A stretch of DNA of 64,000 nucleotides from Cardiocondyla obscurior (lineage: Eukaryota > Arthropoda > Insecta > Hymenoptera > Formicidae): positions 2,668,501 through 2,732,500 of the forward strand of contig NC_091874.1 in assembly GCF_019399895.1 (NCBI RefSeq). Direction: 5' to 3'. The notes below the pieces were generated by a model, which did no database searches, was not told where the DNA came from, and was given only the letters and a program-made list of their open reading frames with translations. A program made the translations under genes and the position numbers. Shown one piece after another: positions 59,678 through 64,000 of the stretch (positions within the stretch are counted from its first letter, which is position 1; each line of letters begins with the position of its first letter).

Positions 59678-60982
59678 TCATGGGCAACTGAACACAAATA
59701 CAATCGAAAGAGAAATAGCGGGAAAACAGTGAAAGAGAAAGACGTGGAGGAAATAGAGAAGAAAAAGCCAAGGGTGCAGTGGCGGGTGCAGCCACGGTGG
59801 TGGATCGATGTGGCCGTTGCATCCAGTCAACAAGGAGGATTGTTGAGACATATAGGTCAGCCCGCGCTGTACCAAGTATGGTGACGACATACTGACGTAA
59901 CGACGAATGAAACGACGGGAGAGAACTGAGAGGCAAAGACGGACAAAGCGAGGAAGCTAGCAGCTGTAAAAGCAAGGTGCCATAATACAAATGGCAGGAA
60001 GATTCGAAACTACAAGAGACCGTTGTCAACACCTTAAGGTCTAAAAGGCGTGACCCGTCGGCTTTAACATTTTGCCGGAAGCTAAATGACCAGTTTGAGG
60101 ATTCTCGTTAAGGATAACGTCTTAACCCTTGTAATTGCGTAACTGTATGCAATTTGAACTGCTATTCCCTTGCCGGGAGTTCCGACGCGATGCGTCGTGT
60201 AATGAAGGGACCACGTCTGTAATCTTTAATTAAAAGTAATCGCGAAGAAAATAGGATTTTTGATAAAAATCATCTTCGAAAAGAATGGTTTATTTAGCGC
60301 GAACGTGATTAGTAGCTTTCGATAAGAATTAACGAGGAATTATCGAAAATGTCGATAATATTTTAAAAAATATTTACGGAAGAGACGTCGGCGTCCGTAT
60401 CCATCTATACAATCAATAAAATTCAATTGTAGTAGTTTTATTTTCTCCTCAAAATAGATATTGATGTTTGCGTCAATTTTACGAGAACGTAAAATTTAAG
60501 GTACATGTACGTTCGGTCTCGAGGGAAGTTCGTGCCATTAATGGCAGGCGATTGATAATTTGGTCCATTGGTGCCATTTGGGAATAGCAAACGCGAGATA
60601 CGACTGTGTCAACAGCATGAGTTGAAGATCCAGACACGTTGAATCCGCTATTTCGAATTTCTAATATACTATATGTGTTCGCGAACGAAAGGGACGTGTT
60701 ATCCTTATCGCGCCAGGTCGCTGTACAATTTGAAATTGCGCACTCTCAGCAGTGTCAAAATGTTTACGCAAACTTGCATATCATCGTTGATACAGGTTGC
60801 ATTAATTCGCTAACATGCTAGTTTGCGAGTATTACATCGTTCCTAAATGAAACGCCCATCGATAAAATATTAATCTACAAAATGCGTTGGCGCGATGAAT
60901 TCATTTTCACGTTGCGAATAAGCATATTACGCCACCTATTAAATGCTACATTTTCCGGAAAAATTCCTTCTCTCTCCGCGCG

Positions 60983-61079
60983 CATATATATACATGTACA
61001 TATCCATAAAAAAAAAAAAATATATATATATATATATATTATATATATACACGTGCATTTTTTTTTTATATATAAAAGA
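60983..61079. repeat. compound TA / poly-A / poly-T tract
   Basis: CATATATATACATG, then A13, then (TA)10, ATTATATATATACACGTGCA, then T10 and ATATATA. The A13-TATATA half and the later TATATA-T10 half are partly complementary, so the whole can fold back on itself. Confidence 0.9.
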
Positions 61080-61249
61080 ATAATTCATTTGCGGAAACAA
61101 TATGAATACCAAGTGTGCACATTTAAATGAGTCTTAGCAGCAAAAACACAAGCTTTTACAGTTTTTCAGAAAAAAAATTTCCAAAATTACCGGTTTTTTT
61201 TAGTCTGCGAAGTAGAATGACCCCTTAAAGGAGCAGAAGCAGGTGGAAT

Positions 61250-61575
61250 AAATTTCCCAACGGTTCGTGAATCCCTCAAAGAAAATTCTGCGACGCGGCG
61301 ATACTGTCTTAAATGAAGTCCTGAATATATTTCCCGAATTATGCTTGGACAAATATTATTATCATCGTTGCAACAAAGGGCCGGTCTTCATTGTGCACCT
61401 TCATCCTACGCAGACGCGAAAGTTCTTTCAGGAGGTCACGAACAATTTCCTCTTTGCTCTCTCTAACTCGCGAACAAAAAAGCGATTTGCATCGTATAAA
61501 AGGGTGTCTGATGAAGGTGCGAGGATCGAGGCTATTAGTGATAATGAAAACAACATAGTTTGCTCGGAGGAATAG
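61250..61575 (+). CDS. open frame with acidic tail, unrecognised
   Basis: Open for 108 codons to TAG, without an internal ATG, so it would need to be a spliced exon. The translation looks protein-like throughout: RRGDTVLNEVLNIFPELCLD, then a Tyr/His/Cys patch, FIVHLHPTQTRKFFQEVTNN, a basic stretch, and an acidic end (SDEGARIEAISDNENNIVCS). Base composition is close to its surroundings, unlike the CpG-island frames, so an open run of this length is slightly less expected. No good acceptor is visible at its left end and no family is recognised. Confidence 0.18.
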
Positions 61576-64000
61576 GAAATATAGAAATCGTATGAATGAA
61601 AATATACTGCAACAATTAGTCGATTACGAAACGGTAATTGTTTCGCGGCCGGTCACGTTAAAAGCGTTTCTCATCGTCGCCGCATGCGTACGTACGGTTT
61701 GCTTTTTTTTATCCCCAAAATCTCGATGAAGTACGACGGCAAATGATATATTTTTATCGGCCGCAAGTTCTGCCGCCGGAATAATCGGAAATTTCGCAGG
61801 CAAGTCACGTGCGCAAGGATTTGTGATTTTGATCCTAATGTGGCCTACTCTTGGGTGTAATAACTTCTGTCTCGTACAACTTGTCTGGCCCTTGGCGCAA
61901 TACAACGGTCTCGTTTCAGTAACATTGCTAGACATTGGTCATGCATCTATTTCTGCCAAGTTTTAGAACTCCCGCAACTTTCTGAGCTGTAGTTTGTCTT
62001 CTTTCGCTATAACAAGTTTGCCCGCTTCATTCCTCGAATCGCGCCTCAGCCACCATCGTTCTCTTTTATCGCTCTTGAATCATAAATCTTTCGTCTTTTC
62101 AATAATATCATATTTCTATTCTTAACTTTACGAAGTAATTTTATTAAAATTAGATTTACTCTCGTTTACTCCTCGGCGGTCACGAATATCGTTTATATCT
62201 TAAATGTTGCGACGCGTATATTTTATTTTATTATATTCCCACCGGCCAAGTTTGAAAGCAATGATAAATATTTAATTATTTGTTACAATCAATCAAGTCA
62301 GTTTACGTACGGTAAATTAATAAACGTTGCAAATGTTTGTACAGTGTCAGTGTTGAAGGGAATATATGGCGTAAAGGAAAGCAAATTATAATAAATGACG
62401 ATGCACTAATTGCGTTTTGCTAATTGCTTTCTTCATTGGGATGAATTATCGGAGTTCGTTCCTTCGATGGGCATTTTTCTCTGTCCGGTGATCGAGCTGT
62501 GCGCGCTGGAAGAAAAATCCTCACGAAATACCTCGTCAGCTTCTGAATAAATTTCTTATCGCATCCCTCGCGCCGTGAATTAAGTTCTAAGTTGAAAAAA
62601 GTTCCCGATGAATTCTGTGCCTCAGTGGACATGGTGATTTCGTGCGATTGACTGAGCGATTCATTACGGACGCAGTATGGCGATTATGTCATTATTAGTA
62701 AAATTCCCCTCGTTTCTCTGCCGAGAGAAATCCTCGTGCATTCGGCGATCGGCGTTCGCTGAAAGTTCCATTTACGAACGAAATACTCCGCAATTCTAAT
62801 GATAGAAGTTTCTTCTATTGAATAAACCCACATGCGCTCATCGATATGTGGGAGCCCGAACCGTCATTATAACAAATCAAATTGGTTTCATTTGGCGTAC
62901 ATTGCATTTCATTATTTCATTTCCATCAGTTTACAGACGTGAATTACCTTCGTCATTCTGGAATTTCTATCATTTAGCGAAAACTTTTGAAAACACACGA
63001 GTTATTTGTTACACGTTATGCGCGTCGCAATGCCCTTAAAAAATTATTTTTTAAAGTAAGTATATTCTTAAAGAAATCGAGATTCTTAGATAATTATTTA
63101 GATAAAGCTCTTTTCAGATTAAAATTCATCGAACGATCGGTCGTACAGGGGAACGCACGGTGTTGGCTGACTCTATGCATGTATACCATTCAGATCGTTC
63201 TGTATGTGTCTGACTATAACCGCCTCTTTGCTACTTGAAAGTCTGACATATACAGCACCGTTCTCCTAACTATGAAAAACGGTTCAAACTTGCATACCTC
63301 TTTAAAGTTTCGTGAAAGCAATTGAGAATTTTCAGGAAACTCTCAAGACGTGTACGAGGATGTATATAATTTTCGATTCCGCGAGTGAGGCGAAATTTTC
63401 TTATTGAATTCAGAATATAACGCGTCCACTGTATGAATTGTCGATACCCTCGCATTAAATTTTGTACGATTAAAAGACGACGAGTAATTTCGAATTAATA
63501 AATAGATTGTAGGGAAACTTGATCAGCCTTTAATTATTCATTTTTTTGTTTGTAATCGGTTGCTAGTAATATACTAGCTTTTCGTTCTGTTATTGGGAAA
63601 TTAATTCTTTTGAATCGGAACAGGGAATAAATTCCTTGCTCCACTGAGAAATGTTCCCGCAAATAGATTGCTATAATTTTTCTCAATGAGCGGAGTTACT
63701 CCATTTCATCAGTTATTTTGCATCAAACTTTCGTTTCCACGCCTATTCTCGTTGTACCGAATGAGATAAAAAAGAAACAAGAATAAAATACTTTCCCTTT
63801 CGCGTAAGCAGCCAACATTTTATCGAGTTGCACCGCGTATAATTAAACACGGCAGCACGTAAAATGTATCTATAACTTTTAATCGCGCAGTGGAATTACA
63901 TGCGATGAATTATATAATATAATTGGAAGCAAGATTAAATTTATCAATGCCAATTAATCCATATATATTCGTAACAATAAGAAACAGATATTTCAATTGT
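61576..64000. other. mixed non-coding block to window end
   Basis: CpG-richer at 61,620-61,900 and 62,440-62,780, AT-rich elsewhere, especially 63,480-64,000. Short open frames without motifs. I see no supportable gene, repeat or RNA here. Confidence 0.55.

Larger units (their letters stand above)
58331..61249. other. AT-rich, then purine-rich non-coding block
   Basis: 58,340-59,330 is AT-rich and empty except for T runs. 59,570-60,010 is purine-rich on the plus strand with a 52-base GA tract; the long minus-strand frame across it (59,538-60,032) is Ser/Leu/Phe-rich repeat translation. 60,120-61,000 is mixed. A (TA)n/A/T compound tract lies at 60,983-61,079. No supportable gene. Confidence 0.55.

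Noticed and set aside
59538..60032. 164-codon minus-strand open frame
   Set aside because: It is mostly the translation of the reverse complement of a GA-rich tract (Ser/Leu/Phe runs) and has no recognisable motif.
1..64000. CRISPR array, bacterial operon or integrated prokaryotic island
   Set aside because: No spaced direct repeats, no long dense frames, no ribosome-binding-site pattern; composition is uniform with animal nuclear DNA.

Overview
The window looks like animal (most likely insect) nuclear DNA that is largely or wholly non-coding. I see no gene I can name. There are no long open frames: the longest is 186 codons and has no ATG at its start. There are no dense gene blocks or bacterial-type operons. 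AT-rich DNA is full of A/T homopolymers of 15 to 24 bases, (TA)n, (AG)n and polypurine tracts. CpG dinucleotides remain frequent by eye even in AT-rich stretches, which argues against strong germline CpG depletion. Together this fits a gene-poor intergenic region or a very large intron of a hymenopteran such as an ant. The taxon is an inference from composition only.

Layout: 1-2,360 is mixed and turns CpG-rich toward its right end. 2,361-9,900 is an AT-rich desert with hairpins and low-complexity tracts. 9,961-11,600 is CpG-rich. 11,600-14,330 is AT-rich. 14,330-19,150 is mixed and holds the best first-exon-like segment (17,259-17,381). 19,150-22,740 is AT-rich and contains the one clear mobile-element signature, a 311-bp non-autonomous DNA element with inverted ends (22,271-22,581). 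22,740-26,640 is CpG-rich with purine tracts. 26,640-37,400 alternates AT-rich desert with CpG-rich islands near 29,000-32,600 and 33,650-36,650. 37,400-48,830 contains the strongest CpG-rich blocks (37,400-38,160, 43,050-44,710, 47,700-48,560), two small splice-compatible coding candidates and a 60-nt imperfect hairpin. 48,840-64,000 alternates AT-rich and mixed sequence, with a long minus-strand open frame (50,772-51,332), two exon-like segments (55,655-55,782 and 58,233-58,330) and an acidic-tailed open frame (61,250-61,575).

The coding candidates were picked by reading open frames against splice-site consensus. None shows a protein family I recognise, and several may be chance. They are given low confidence so that transcript or comparative data can be aimed at them. 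I found no tRNA, rRNA, spliceosomal RNA, known microRNA, CRISPR array, retroelement polymerase or intact transposase.
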